Positions 36,106 to 44,904 of a stretch of DNA of 58,237 nt are shown one piece after another; position 1 is the stretch's first letter; each line of letters begins with the position of its first letter. The position numbers and the translations under genes were made by a program. Origin of the DNA: Chitinophagaceae bacterium. GTDB lineage: Bacteria; Bacteroidota; Bacteroidia; Chitinophagales; Chitinophagaceae. The notes below the pieces were generated by a model that saw nothing but the letters and a program-made list of their open reading frames with translations, was not told the origin of the DNA and searched no databases. The stretch covers positions 1 through 58,237 of the forward strand of contig CAHJWK010000014.1 in NCBI GenBank assembly GCA_903642275.1, written 5' to 3'.

Positions 36106-36990
36106 TCAGGGTATAATTAAAGCCGCATGTTTTTCAGGTTTATATTCATGCTTCCATCTTCGATGGCTCCATAAATAATTTGGAGGATATTCTTTTATAG
36201 AAGCTTCAACCTGTTCAATCATAAGTTTTGTTAGTTCACCTTCTTTAAGGTTTCGCGGTTCATTTGAAAGCAAAGTAATTTTTGCCTTATAATATCCGCG
36301 TTTCAATTTTAAAATACTGCCAAAAAAAACAATGCTGTTATTAAGTCTTGCAGTTTTTTCAGGTCCTGTTACGAACGGTGCAAGCCTCTTAAAAAACGGG
36401 CTCCAGTAAGCTTTATCAGGCGCTCCTGCATTTTGGTCGGCAACAAACACTATACAATATTTATTTGCGCTATATGGTAAAAAGTCCCGTCTGAAATGCG
36501 TGGCAGCAATCATTTTAGCATTAAAGCGAGACCGAAGTTTTAAAAATAATTTATTAAAAACTTTATTTATTATCGGCATATAAACTATCAACACCGGGTA
36601 TTTAGATTTTATGCTTAAAAGATAATTGGCGTATTCCCAGTTAAAAAAATGCCCGAGATGTAATTGCACATTTCTGCCCTCTTCATAATAAGCATTCATG
36701 CCTTCAGCATGCCATGTAAAACGTTTAAGCACCTGCTCTTTTGAAATAGTGAGCAGCTTTATCGTTTCGATAAAATTGTCAACCAGGTTTTTATAAAACT
36801 GTTTTGCAATTAATTTTTTTTCTTCTAAAGTTTTTTCAGGGAAAGCGATATCAAGATTGCTCATTACAATCTTTTTCCTGTAACCCCATACATAATAGAC
36901 AATAGAGAAAATAAAATCGCTTATAAGATATATCACCCAAAAAGGAAGCAGGGAAATTAAATACAAAAAACCATACACAACGTAATACAT
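36106..36990 (-). CDS. Lipid A biosynthesis-type lysophospholipid acyltransferase
   Basis: The protein of 294 residues belongs to the LpxL/HtrB (LPLAT) group, which adds a secondary acyl chain to lipid A precursors at the inner membrane. The N-terminal membrane helix is followed by the catalytic HFFNWE (H-x4-E) motif in LHLGHFFNWEYANY, an FVADQNAG segment, and NYLWSHRRWKH near the C-terminus, all typical for the family. A TTG at 36996 would add two residues; the ATG at 36990 is preferred. It lies 30 bases downstream of nadB on the same strand. Confidence 0.9.
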   Translation of the reverse strand: MYYVVYGFLYLISLLPFWVIYLISDFIFSIVYYVWGYRKKIVMSNLDIAFPEKTLEEKKLIAKQFYKNLVDNFIETIKLLTISKEQVLKRFTWHAEGMNAYYEEGRNVQLHLGHFFNWEYANYLLSIKSKYPVLIVYMPIINKVFNKLFLKLRSRFNAKMIAATHFRRDFLPYSANKYCIVFVADQNAGAPDKAYWSPFFKRLAPFVTGPEKTARLNNSIVFFGSILKLKRGYYKAKITLLSNEPRNLKEGELTKLMIEQVEASIKEYPPNYLWSHRRWKHEYKPEKHAALIIP

Positions 36991-37019
36991 CAGCAATAAT
37001 AATCAGCAAAGTTAGAATG

Positions 37020-38636
37020 TTATAAAATGATGTTTTGTACAAGATTGCTTTTGCCCAAATGATCAGTATTATAATGTAAACCGCGGCTCTCTTTTCTGAA
37101 TTCAGCACTCTTTACAATAAGATAAGCTGCAGTAATTAGGTTTCGTAACTCGCACAATTGCGGAGACACCTTTGTTGATTTATATAAAGCTTCTGTTTCT
37201 GTAAATAAAAGATCAAGCCGCTTCATAGCACGTTCAAGCCGCACGTCATTACGCACAATACCAACATAATCACTCATTACCTGTTGCAGCTCTTTAAGGC
37301 TTTGGGTAATAAGAATCATTTCTTTAGGTACAGAGGTGCCTTGCGCATTCCAGTCGGGAACTTCATCCCCTGCCACTACCCATGAATGAAGAGTGGAGTT
37401 CGGGCGTTTCATTCCTTCAACCGTATTTAAATAAGCACGATGGCCAAACACCATTGCTTCAAGCAGGCTGTTGCTGGCAAGCCGGTTTGCGCCATGTAAA
37501 CCTGTGCACGCACATTCGCCGCAGGCATATAAATTTTTAATTGATGTGCAGGCCCATTCATCGGTTTCAATACCGCCGCAACTATAATGCGCTGCAGGTG
37601 CTACCGGTATCATTTGTTTTGTAGCATCAATACCAATGCTTAAACATTTCTCATAAATATTGGGAAAGTGATGAATAAATTTTTCTTTATCCATGTGCCG
37701 GCAATCAAGGTAAACATATTCAGTTCCGGTGCGTTTCATTTCACTGTCAATGGCTCTTGCCACAATATCACGTGGTGCTAAATCTTTACGCTCATCATAT
37801 CTTTCCATGAACGCCTCATTTTCATTATTACGTAAAATGCCACCATCGCCACGTACTGCTTCTGTTATTAAAAAAGATGGCGACACCCCTGATTCATATA
37901 ATGCTGTTGGATGAAACTGGATAAACTCCATGTTCTCCACTTTACCTTTTGCACGGTAAAACATGGCAACGCCATCACCTGTTGCAATTTTAGGATTAGT
38001 AGTTGTGCGATATACCTGCCCGCAGCCACCTGATGCAAGCATTGTAACAGGTGATAATATTTTTTCGATATGATTATTAAGAAGATTTAAAACATAAACT
38101 CCAAAGCAGGTTATATCCTGTGTTGATTTTGTAACAAGATAACCAAAATGATGCTGTGTTATTACATCAACAACAAAACAATGATTAATGAATTTTATGT
38201 TGGAATGCTTCTTCAATTCTTTCAATAAAGCACGCTCAATTTCCTGTCCCGTAACATCTTTATGATGCAGGATGCGGTTCTCACTATGGCCGCCTTCCCT
38301 GCCTAACGTATAATCGCCTTTTTCATCTTTATCAAACTCAGCGCCGTAGTCAATAATTTCCTTTATGCGTTCAGGGCCTTCTCTCACCACAATTTCTACA
38401 ATATGTTTGTTACATAATCCATCGCCTGCAATCAATGTGTCATCAATATGTTTATCAAAACTATCGTTAGCATCCCAAACACCGGCAACACCACCCTGCG
38501 CATATTTGGTATTGGTTTCATCTGCTGTTGTTTTTGTTACAATTAATATTTCTTTTTGCGGAAAAGCCTTCGCCGTTTTAATGGCATACGTTAAGCCTGC
38601 AACGCCGGAACCTATCACTAAAAAATCTGTCTGCAT
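37020..38636 (-). CDS. nadB: L-aspartate oxidase
   Basis: The 538-residue FAD enzyme oxidises L-aspartate to iminoaspartate for NAD synthesis, with NadA as next enzyme (not in the window). The FAD-binding VIGSGVAGLTYAI is at the N-terminus. The catalytic-domain segments GREGGHSENRILH and FIQFHPTALY and the C-terminal GECACTGLHGANRLASNSLLEA confirm the NadB/SdhA family, and the length is that of NadB. ATG at 38636. It is divergent from the winged-helix gene across about 105 bases. Confidence 0.95.
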   Translation of the reverse strand: MQTDFLVIGSGVAGLTYAIKTAKAFPQKEILIVTKTTADETNTKYAQGGVAGVWDANDSFDKHIDDTLIAGDGLCNKHIVEIVVREGPERIKEIIDYGAEFDKDEKGDYTLGREGGHSENRILHHKDVTGQEIERALLKELKKHSNIKFINHCFVVDVITQHHFGYLVTKSTQDITCFGVYVLNLLNNHIEKILSPVTMLASGGCGQVYRTTTNPKIATGDGVAMFYRAKGKVENMEFIQFHPTALYESGVSPSFLITEAVRGDGGILRNNENEAFMERYDERKDLAPRDIVARAIDSEMKRTGTEYVYLDCRHMDKEKFIHHFPNIYEKCLSIGIDATKQMIPVAPAAHYSCGGIETDEWACTSIKNLYACGECACTGLHGANRLASNSLLEAMVFGHRAYLNTVEGMKRPNSTLHSWVVAGDEVPDWNAQGTSVPKEMILITQSLKELQQVMSDYVGIVRNDVRLERAMKRLDLLFTETEALYKSTKVSPQLCELRNLITAAYLIVKSAEFRKESRGLHYNTDHLGKSNLVQNIIL

Positions 38637-38741
38637 ACATGCAAAATAACACGTTAAAGGCTTTTGGTTGATTTATTTAAATGCTGAAACTATATATCAA
38701 TTGCAGAATTATCGGTAACTTTCTTGTGTAAAATCCAATAT

Positions 38742-39515
38742 ATGAATGATGATGTTCTTGCTTTGCAACAGGAAGTTAACCGGCTTAATTATATTATTGA
38801 TGTGCTGATAAAAGAAAATCAGCAACTGAAGTCAATTTTACAGGAAAGCCTTCAACCGGATTATATAAACAAGCTTGATTTGCAAAATTCGCCGGAGAAA
38901 GAAGTTATAAACAAACTTATTTATGCTGATGCAAAGCAGGGAAATGCATCAGATAATATTATTTCATCCAATGTTCAACAAGAAAATGCATTCAAAAAGG
39001 TTCTTTTATCCAATGCTCAGGAAGATATAATCCAAAATAAAGTTTTTTCATCCAATGTTCAGCAAGATATTGGTCAAAAATCTTTTCTTTCATCCAATGT
39101 TCAGCAAGACATCTCACAGAATAAGATGATTGCATCCAATGTTCAGCAAGGAATTGCAGTTAAACAGATTCTTTCATTTGATGTACCAGAAGGTATTGCG
39201 CTAAACCAGCCAGGTATACCCATCAGCCAAAAAGAAAATGCAGAAAAACTATTTAGTAAACATGATGCCCTTGCAACAATGCGCTCTGCCAATACCACCG
39301 CATCCCGCGGGTCTTTAGAAAATAGTGTAAAGCTGTTGCAGCATCTTGCCGATAATGCTGAAAACAATACAAAGCAGCTTAGCAAAGTAACCGGCATGAG
39401 TGAAAGCGGCCTTAGCAAACGGTTGTCTGCATTGCGCAGGCAGGGTTACGTAAACAAGCTTAAAGTAAGGCATTATGTGCTTACACAAAAAGGGCTCGAT
39501 GTGTTGGGCAGGTAA
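38742..39515 (+). CDS. Winged-helix protein with coiled coil and 14-residue repeats
   Basis: The 257-residue protein has three parts. Residues 1-45 form a heptad-rich coiled coil (ALQQEVNRLNYIIDVLIKENQQL). Residues about 61-158 are seven 14-residue units of the form S-N-V-Q-Q-x-I-x-x-N-K-x-x-x. Residues 185-257 form a winged helix with TKQLSKVTGMSESGLSKRLSALRRQGYV and a wing strand RHYVLTQKG, as in MarR/ArsR-like regulators. It is probably a DNA-binding regulator that oligomerises through the coiled coil. The frame is open from a TTG at 38724, but the ATG at 38742 is a better start. The middle repeat was not recognised as any known domain. Confidence 0.78.
   Translation: MNDDVLALQQEVNRLNYIIDVLIKENQQLKSILQESLQPDYINKLDLQNSPEKEVINKLIYADAKQGNASDNIISSNVQQENAFKKVLLSNAQEDIIQNKVFSSNVQQDIGQKSFLSSNVQQDISQNKMIASNVQQGIAVKQILSFDVPEGIALNQPGIPISQKENAEKLFSKHDALATMRSANTTASRGSLENSVKLLQHLADNAENNTKQLSKVTGMSESGLSKRLSALRRQGYVNKLKVRHYVLTQKGLDVLGR
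38922..39215 (+). repeat. Seven in-frame 42-bp units in the winged-helix gene
   Basis: The units start at 38922, 38964, 39006, 39048, 39090, 39132 and 39174, spaced exactly 42 bases. The core TCCAATGTTCAGCAAGA is almost identical in units 4-6; units 1 and 7 are degenerate. Confidence 0.9.
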
Positions 39516-39590
39516 GTACATGGTCTCAAATAATGCGTTAAGTTTATCGTTTACAACGCAATAATTACCTTAATTGTCTTTATTTGTATC

Positions 39591-41633
39591 ATGCCGTTGA
39601 GAGTAGCTGCTTTTATTTTATTGCTGATGGGTTTTGTTTCAAAAGGCTATAGCCAGCAGGCATGCACAACACTTGGGCAAAACCCGCAAACCGCTTTTCC
39701 TGTTTGCGGGACAAGTGTGTTTGAGCAGCAAACTGTGCCTGCCTGTGGCGGCACGCCGCTTCCTGTGCCCGGTTGTTCTGGCGATGGAGCTGCATATGGT
39801 GACCTTAACCCTTTCTGGTATTCATTCACCTGTTATACATCTGGAACTTTCGGTTTTTTAATCACACCAAAAAATCTTAAGGATGATTACGACTGGCAAT
39901 TGTTTGATATAACAGGCCATGACCCGTCTGAAATTTATACAAACTCATCGCTTGTTGTTATTGGTAACTGGAGTGGAACTTACGGTGTAACCGGTGCTTC
40001 ATCATCAGGCAGTTCTAAAATTGAATGTGCCTCAGACCCTCCTGCCAAGGAAAACACTTTCAGCAAAATGCCTGATATAACCGAAGGTCATAAGTACCTG
40101 TTACTAATAAGTCATTTTACAGGTGATAACCAAAGTGGTTATGCGCTTTCGTTTGGCGGCGGCACAGCAAGTATTACAGATACGCTGAAACCCATTCTTC
40201 AAACTGCAACTGCCAAATGTGATGGAAAAACTATTTATGTGAAATTGAATAAACGCGTTCAATGCAAAAGCCTTTCTTCAGACGGAAGTGAGTTTTTTAT
40301 TTCACCGGCGGCCGCCAAGGTACAATCAGCGAGCGGCAGCAATTGTGATGCAAGTTTTGATATGGATTCTGTTGCTGTGAATCTTGATAAAGGGTTATCG
40401 CCGGGTGATTACTTTCTTAAAATAAAACGGGGAAGTGATAATAATACCTTACTTGATAACTGCGATAACCTTATTGCTGATGATGATAGTATTCCGTTTA
40501 CAGTTTACCCGTTACAGCCAACACCTTTTGACAGTATTTTGCCTGTAACCTGTGGCCCGGATACATTGCATTTCTATTTTAGAAACTCTATGCAATGCAG
40601 TTCTGTTGAACCAGGCGGAAGTGACTTTAGCATATCAGGCACTGACCCGGTTTCTATAACAAAAGCTTACGGAAATGCGTGTGTTAATGGTGTTTCCCCG
40701 GTTATAAATGTTGTTTTAAATCATAAAATTTTAACCAACGGTTCTTATACGGTTACACTTAAAAAGGGAAGTGATTTCAATACATTAATTGATGAATGCG
40801 CACAGGAAACACCGGCAGGCGAAAGTGTTTCTTTTAATACCGCAGATACTGTTTCGGCAACTTTCTCTTACCATGTTGATTTAGGTTGTGTATATGATAC
40901 GTTATTTTATGCGCAGGATGGAAAAGACGATGTGAATGAATGGAACTGGACGTTTGACAGTAATGGAGTAAGCAATACCCAGGATTCTATTTTTCTATTT
41001 AATGATTATGGTAAAAAACATATACAGCTTTATGCAAGCAATGGTGTTTGCAGTGATACAGCATCAACAAATATTCTGCTGGATAATGAATTAAAGGCGC
41101 GTTTTGCAATATCACCTTCAACAAATCTTTGTCCTGAAGATGTTGCAGTTTATACTGATTCAAGCATTGGTAAAATTATAAGCTGGTACTGGATTTTTGG
41201 TGATGGAACAACCAGCACGCTGCAAAATCCTTCACCAAAAAAATATGCGGCAGCAAGTGAACACGATGGAAGAATTTATCCTGTTGCATTAATTGTACAA
41301 AATGATCTTAATTGTTTTGATACAGCGCAGATAAAGATTAGAGTTTTATACAACTGTTACATTGCAGTGCCTACTGCTTTCACACCAAATGGTGATGGGT
41401 TAAATGATTATCTGTATCCACTAAACGCATACAAGGCAGATAACCTTGAGTTTAAAGTATATAACCGCTACGGGCAAATGGTTTTTGAAACAAGAAACTG
41501 GATGCAGAAATGGGATGGAAAAATAAACGGAACGCCGCAGGCATCAGGTACTTATGTATGGTTTCTTAATTACACAGAACATAACACAGGCAAAAAAATA
41601 TTTTTAAAAGGAACATCCGTTTTAATACGCTAA
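39591..41633 (+). CDS. Gliding-motility-associated C-terminal (T9SS type B) secreted protein
   Basis: The 680-residue secreted protein has a signal peptide (to about residue 22, ending SQQ) and a Cys-rich N-terminal domain with PFWYSFTCYTSGTFGF and YDWQLFDITG. Two Ig-like modules carry SGSNCDASF/GNACVNGVSP motifs, and a PKD-like domain shows WYWIFGDGTTSTLQNPSP. The C-terminus is the type B T9SS sorting domain (VPTAFTPNGDGLNDYLYP, YNRYGQMVFE, GTYVWFLNY). Such proteins are exported by the PorV/SprA machinery; ligand or partner unknown. The carotenoid operon begins 28 bases downstream on the same strand. Confidence 0.9.
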   Translation: MPLRVAAFILLLMGFVSKGYSQQACTTLGQNPQTAFPVCGTSVFEQQTVPACGGTPLPVPGCSGDGAAYGDLNPFWYSFTCYTSGTFGFLITPKNLKDDYDWQLFDITGHDPSEIYTNSSLVVIGNWSGTYGVTGASSSGSSKIECASDPPAKENTFSKMPDITEGHKYLLLISHFTGDNQSGYALSFGGGTASITDTLKPILQTATAKCDGKTIYVKLNKRVQCKSLSSDGSEFFISPAAAKVQSASGSNCDASFDMDSVAVNLDKGLSPGDYFLKIKRGSDNNTLLDNCDNLIADDDSIPFTVYPLQPTPFDSILPVTCGPDTLHFYFRNSMQCSSVEPGGSDFSISGTDPVSITKAYGNACVNGVSPVINVVLNHKILTNGSYTVTLKKGSDFNTLIDECAQETPAGESVSFNTADTVSATFSYHVDLGCVYDTLFYAQDGKDDVNEWNWTFDSNGVSNTQDSIFLFNDYGKKHIQLYASNGVCSDTASTNILLDNELKARFAISPSTNLCPEDVAVYTDSSIGKIISWYWIFGDGTTSTLQNPSPKKYAAASEHDGRIYPVALIVQNDLNCFDTAQIKIRVLYNCYIAVPTAFTPNGDGLNDYLYPLNAYKADNLEFKVYNRYGQMVFETRNWMQKWDGKINGTPQASGTYVWFLNYTEHNTGKKIFLKGTSVLIR

Positions 41634-41661
41634 CTATTACCAAAACATTTAAACCTTTTTA

Positions 41662-42198
41662 ATGGAGCAGGTTATACTGGTTGATGAGAACGACAATGAA
41701 ACAGGCTTAATGGAAAAAATGCAGGCACACCGTGAAGGCAAACTGCACAGGGCTTTCAGCGTTTTTATTTTTAATAATAAAGATGAGATGCTGTTGCAGC
41801 AAAGAGCGCTTAACAAATATCATAGCGGTGGCTTATGGACGAACGCCTGTTGCAGTCATCCAAAGCCGGATGAAGAAGTGAAAGATGCTGCACTGCGTAG
41901 ATTAAAAGAAGAACTTGGCTTTGAAACATCAATAGAAAAACTGTTTGATTTTACTTACAAAACTGGCTTTGATAACGGCTTAACAGAACATGAATTCGAC
42001 CATGTTTTTGCAGGAGTTTATAATGATGAAATAAATTTCAACAGAACAGAAGTTCAGGATATTTGTTATCGTTCTATGAATGAAATTGAATCTTCCCTCC
42101 AGTCGCATCCGCAGAAATTTACGGCATGGTTTAAGATTGCTTTTCCGCTTGTACAGAAAGCATTGGCTAAAACAAATGCTCATGTTCAAAAAGCATAA
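41662..42198 (+). CDS. idi: Isopentenyl-diphosphate delta-isomerase, type I
   Basis: The 178-residue Nudix-fold enzyme interconverts IPP and DMAPP, priming isoprenoid chains. Catalytic Cys is in WTNACCSHP and the metal and catalytic glutamate in LTEHEFDHVF; the Nudix-like helix has LRRLKEELGF. It is the first gene of the carotenoid set; its TAA shares one base with the ATG of the next gene (TAATG), indicating translational coupling. Confidence 0.95.
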   Translation: MEQVILVDENDNETGLMEKMQAHREGKLHRAFSVFIFNNKDEMLLQQRALNKYHSGGLWTNACCSHPKPDEEVKDAALRRLKEELGFETSIEKLFDFTYKTGFDNGLTEHEFDHVFAGVYNDEINFNRTEVQDICYRSMNEIESSLQSHPQKFTAWFKIAFPLVQKALAKTNAHVQKA

Positions 42199-43691
42199 TG
42201 TCAAGAAAATTTAAAGCATTCATTATTGGTTCTGGTATTGCCGGCATTTCTACAGCTATACGTATAGCAGTTAACAATTTTGATGTTACTGTATTTGAAA
42301 AAAATGCTTGTCCCGGCGGTAAAATTGGTTTGCTTGAGAAAGATGGTTACACGTTTGATACAGGTCCAAGTTTGTTTGTGCAACCTGAAAATATTGAAGA
42401 ACTATTTAAACTTGCAGGTGAAGACATTCATGAATACTTTAATTACAAACCTGTTAATATTGGCTGTAAATATTTTTATGAAGATGGAACAGTTATAAAT
42501 GCATATACGGATAAAAAAAAATTTGCGCATGAGCTTAATACTACAACCGGTGAATCTCAAGAAAAAACTTTAGTTTATATTAATGAAGCAGGAAGTATTT
42601 ATAAGAACATCGGTACGATTTTTTTGAATCATTCTTTGCATAAAACTTCAACTTTAAAAAGAGCGAATATTTTAAAAGCATTGCGTAACACAAAAAGCAA
42701 TTATCTTTTTTCAACGCTGCATCAATCAAACAAAAAACAATTTTCAAATGCACATACGGTTCAGTTGTTTGACCGTTATGCAACATACAGCGGCAGTAAT
42801 CCTTACCAGGCACCGGGCATGTTAAAACTTATACCGCACATTGAATTCAGTGAAGGTGTTTTTTATCCTGAAGGCGGCATGATTTCTATTATAAATGCTT
42901 TGTATAAACTGGCTGTAAAAAAAGGTGTACAGTTTAAGTTTAAGACTGAAGTACAAAAAATAATTGTTGATGAGCATAAAGCAAAAGGTATAGTCGTTGA
43001 TAATAAAAATTTACAAGCAGATGTTATAATCAGCAACACTGATGTTTACTTTACTTATCTGAATTTATTGAATGATAAAAGAAAAGCAGATATAGTTTTA
43101 AAGCAGGAACGAAGTAGTAGTGCTATCATTTTTTACTGGGGAATAAAGAAGGAATTTAAGCAGCTTGAGTTGCATAATATTTTTTTCAGTACCAATTATG
43201 AAGCAGAGTTTGATGCTATCTTCAAACAAAAAATTTTATATAGCGACCCAACTGTTTATGTAAACATCACTTCTAAATTTGAACCTGGTTTACATGCGCC
43301 GGCAAATAAAGAAAATTGGTTTGTGATGGTGAACGTTGCATCAGACAAAAAAATGAGTGAAGAAAATATCATCAAAACATGCAGGCAAAATATTCTTTCA
43401 AAGCTTAGCCGCTTGTTAAATGAAGATGTTGAGAGTTTGATTGAAACAGAAGATGTACTGCACCCGCAATTGATTGAAGCAAACACATCAAGTTATCTTG
43501 GCGCTTTATATGGTACGAGCTCAAACACAAAGTCAGCAGCATTTTTCAGGCATCCGAATTTTTCAAAAGATATGCAGCGTTTATATTTTGCAGGCGGAAG
43601 TGTGCATCCCGGCGGCGGCATTCCGTTGTGCTTAAAATCGGCACAAATAACTTCTGACATAATACTTGAAGACAGCCGTAAATGGCAATAG
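42198..43691 (+). CDS. crtD: Phytoene desaturase-family carotenoid desaturase, probable CrtD
   Basis: The 497-residue CrtI/CrtD-type flavoprotein has FAD-binding GSGIAGISTAIRIA at residues 11-24 and GGKIGLLEKDGYTFDTGPSLF just after. The C-terminal LYFAGGSVHPGGGIPLCLKSAQI is family-typical. The FDRYATYSGSNPYQAPGML segment and the neighbours cruF and crtZ point to the 1-hydroxycarotenoid 3,4-desaturase CrtD and not phytoene desaturase CrtI; the split is inference from context, and the two enzymes are close relatives. It overlaps idi by one base. Confidence 0.82.
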   Translation: MSRKFKAFIIGSGIAGISTAIRIAVNNFDVTVFEKNACPGGKIGLLEKDGYTFDTGPSLFVQPENIEELFKLAGEDIHEYFNYKPVNIGCKYFYEDGTVINAYTDKKKFAHELNTTTGESQEKTLVYINEAGSIYKNIGTIFLNHSLHKTSTLKRANILKALRNTKSNYLFSTLHQSNKKQFSNAHTVQLFDRYATYSGSNPYQAPGMLKLIPHIEFSEGVFYPEGGMISIINALYKLAVKKGVQFKFKTEVQKIIVDEHKAKGIVVDNKNLQADVIISNTDVYFTYLNLLNDKRKADIVLKQERSSSAIIFYWGIKKEFKQLELHNIFFSTNYEAEFDAIFKQKILYSDPTVYVNITSKFEPGLHAPANKENWFVMVNVASDKKMSEENIIKTCRQNILSKLSRLLNEDVESLIETEDVLHPQLIEANTSSYLGALYGTSSNTKSAAFFRHPNFSKDMQRLYFAGGSVHPGGGIPLCLKSAQITSDIILEDSRKWQ

Positions 43692-43692
43692 C

Positions 43693-44382
43693 ATGAATAA
43701 AAAAAATCTCACAAATAACATAGCACTGTTTATTGCTTTGTTGTTTCATGTAAGTGGCTTGATTGGCATTTTATTTACGTCACACAAAGATTGGTTTATA
43801 CAAAATACACCGGTGAATCTTTTAGTGATGGCAGCGCTGCTCATCATCACACAAAAAGAAAAAAATCTGTATTTCTATCTATTTATGTTTATAGTTATTG
43901 TAGTTGGTTTTGTGCTTGAATTTACAGGTGTTCATACGTCAAAGGTTTTTGGAAATTATACTTATGGAAATGTGTTAGGCACTCAATTATTTGGCGTTCC
44001 TTTAATCATCGGTATCAATTGGTTTATCGTAATGTATTGCGCCGGTATAGCTACTACATATTATGAAAACAGGATGCTGAATCGTATTAACGCAAAAGGC
44101 TTATCAGTTGAAAAAAGAATACAGAAAATTTCTTTTGTAATTGATGCTGCTTTGCTGGCTGTTCTGTTTGACTGGATTATAGAACCGGTTGCTATGAAGC
44201 TTGGTTTCTGGCATTGGCAAAGCGATAAAATTCCATATTTTAATTATGTATGCTGGCTTGTTGTTAGCGCATTGTTATTAGCGCTGTTTCAAAGGCTGCC
44301 ATTTAAAAAACAAAACATATTCGCGGTACATTTGTTAATGATACAGGTATTGTTTTTTTTATTACTAAGAACTTTTTTATGA
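43693..44382 (+). CDS. cruF: Carotenoid 1,2-hydratase-like membrane protein (CruF family)
   Basis: This 229-residue polytopic membrane protein has about six to seven helices. It contains FVLEFTGVHTSKVFGNYTYG, VPLIIGINWFIVMYC and FDWIIEPVAMKLGFWHW, matching the DUF422/CruF family that adds water to the psi end of gamma-carotene-type carotenoids. A TTG-started frame begins at 43666 inside crtD, but the ATG at 43693, just past the crtD stop, is the credible start. Its TGA overlaps the crtZ ATG (ATGA). Confidence 0.85.
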   Translation: MNKKNLTNNIALFIALLFHVSGLIGILFTSHKDWFIQNTPVNLLVMAALLIITQKEKNLYFYLFMFIVIVVGFVLEFTGVHTSKVFGNYTYGNVLGTQLFGVPLIIGINWFIVMYCAGIATTYYENRMLNRINAKGLSVEKRIQKISFVIDAALLAVLFDWIIEPVAMKLGFWHWQSDKIPYFNYVCWLVVSALLLALFQRLPFKKQNIFAVHLLMIQVLFFLLLRTFL

Positions 44383-44873
44383 GCTGGATTATCTATCCTT
44401 GTATTGCGCTTGCAACCTTCTTTATAATGGAAGGCATAACATGGCTTACGCATAAATTTGTGATGCATGGTTTTCTATGGTATCTGCATGAAGACCATCA
44501 TAATCCAAACAAAAGTTTCTTTGAAAAGAACGATGCTTTCTTTATAATTTTTGCTGTACCAAGCTGGCTTTGCATCATGTTAGGAAGCATGCAACAGGCG
44601 TGGTGGGTTGTAAGTATTGGCGCAGGTATTGCATTATATGGTTTCGCTTATTTTTTAGTGCATGATGTTGTCATTCATCAGCGGTTTAAATTATTTACGC
44701 GCAGCAACAACCGTTATGTAAGAGCGATACGCTGGGCACATAAAATGCATCATCGCCACATTAATAAAGAAGATGGTGAAAGCTTTGGAATGTTGTATGT
44801 TGCAAAAACATACTGGAATAAAATCAGGCGTGATGAACAAATAAAAAAATCTCATTCAGCGTTTGCCAAATGA
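44379..44873 (+). CDS. crtZ: Beta-carotene hydroxylase
   Basis: The 164-residue di-iron membrane hydroxylase has histidine clusters HKFVMHGFLWYLHEDHH (about residues 23-39), HDVVIHQRF (near 91) and HKMHHRHINK (near 123). This is the CrtZ arrangement of the fatty-acid hydroxylase superfamily, acting on the beta ring at C3. It is the last gene of the operon, followed by a hairpin. Together with CrtD and CruF it suggests a monocyclic 1'-hydroxy, 3',4'-didehydro, 3-hydroxy carotenoid such as saproxanthin; crtB, crtI and crtY must be elsewhere. Confidence 0.93.
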   Translation: MSWIIYPCIALATFFIMEGITWLTHKFVMHGFLWYLHEDHHNPNKSFFEKNDAFFIIFAVPSWLCIMLGSMQQAWWVVSIGAGIALYGFAYFLVHDVVIHQRFKLFTRSNNRYVRAIRWAHKMHHRHINKEDGESFGMLYVAKTYWNKIRRDEQIKKSHSAFAK

Positions 44874-44886
44874 GATTATGTTTTTT
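44848..44886. terminator. Probable terminator at the end of the carotenoid operon
   Basis: AATCTCATT (44848-44856) pairs with AATGAGATT (44869-44877) around a 12-base loop, with TTTTTT at 44881-44886 and an A-run on the left. The crtZ stop codon lies within the right arm. It may act in both directions, since a convergent MFS gene ends at 44905. Confidence 0.55.
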
Positions 44887-44904
44887 AAAGGTTGGATAAA
44901 TATT

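Noticed and set aside
38922-39215. Regular 42-bp repeats considered as a CRISPR array
   Set aside because: There are no unique spacers between identical repeats; the periodicity is in frame and encodes a 14-residue protein repeat.
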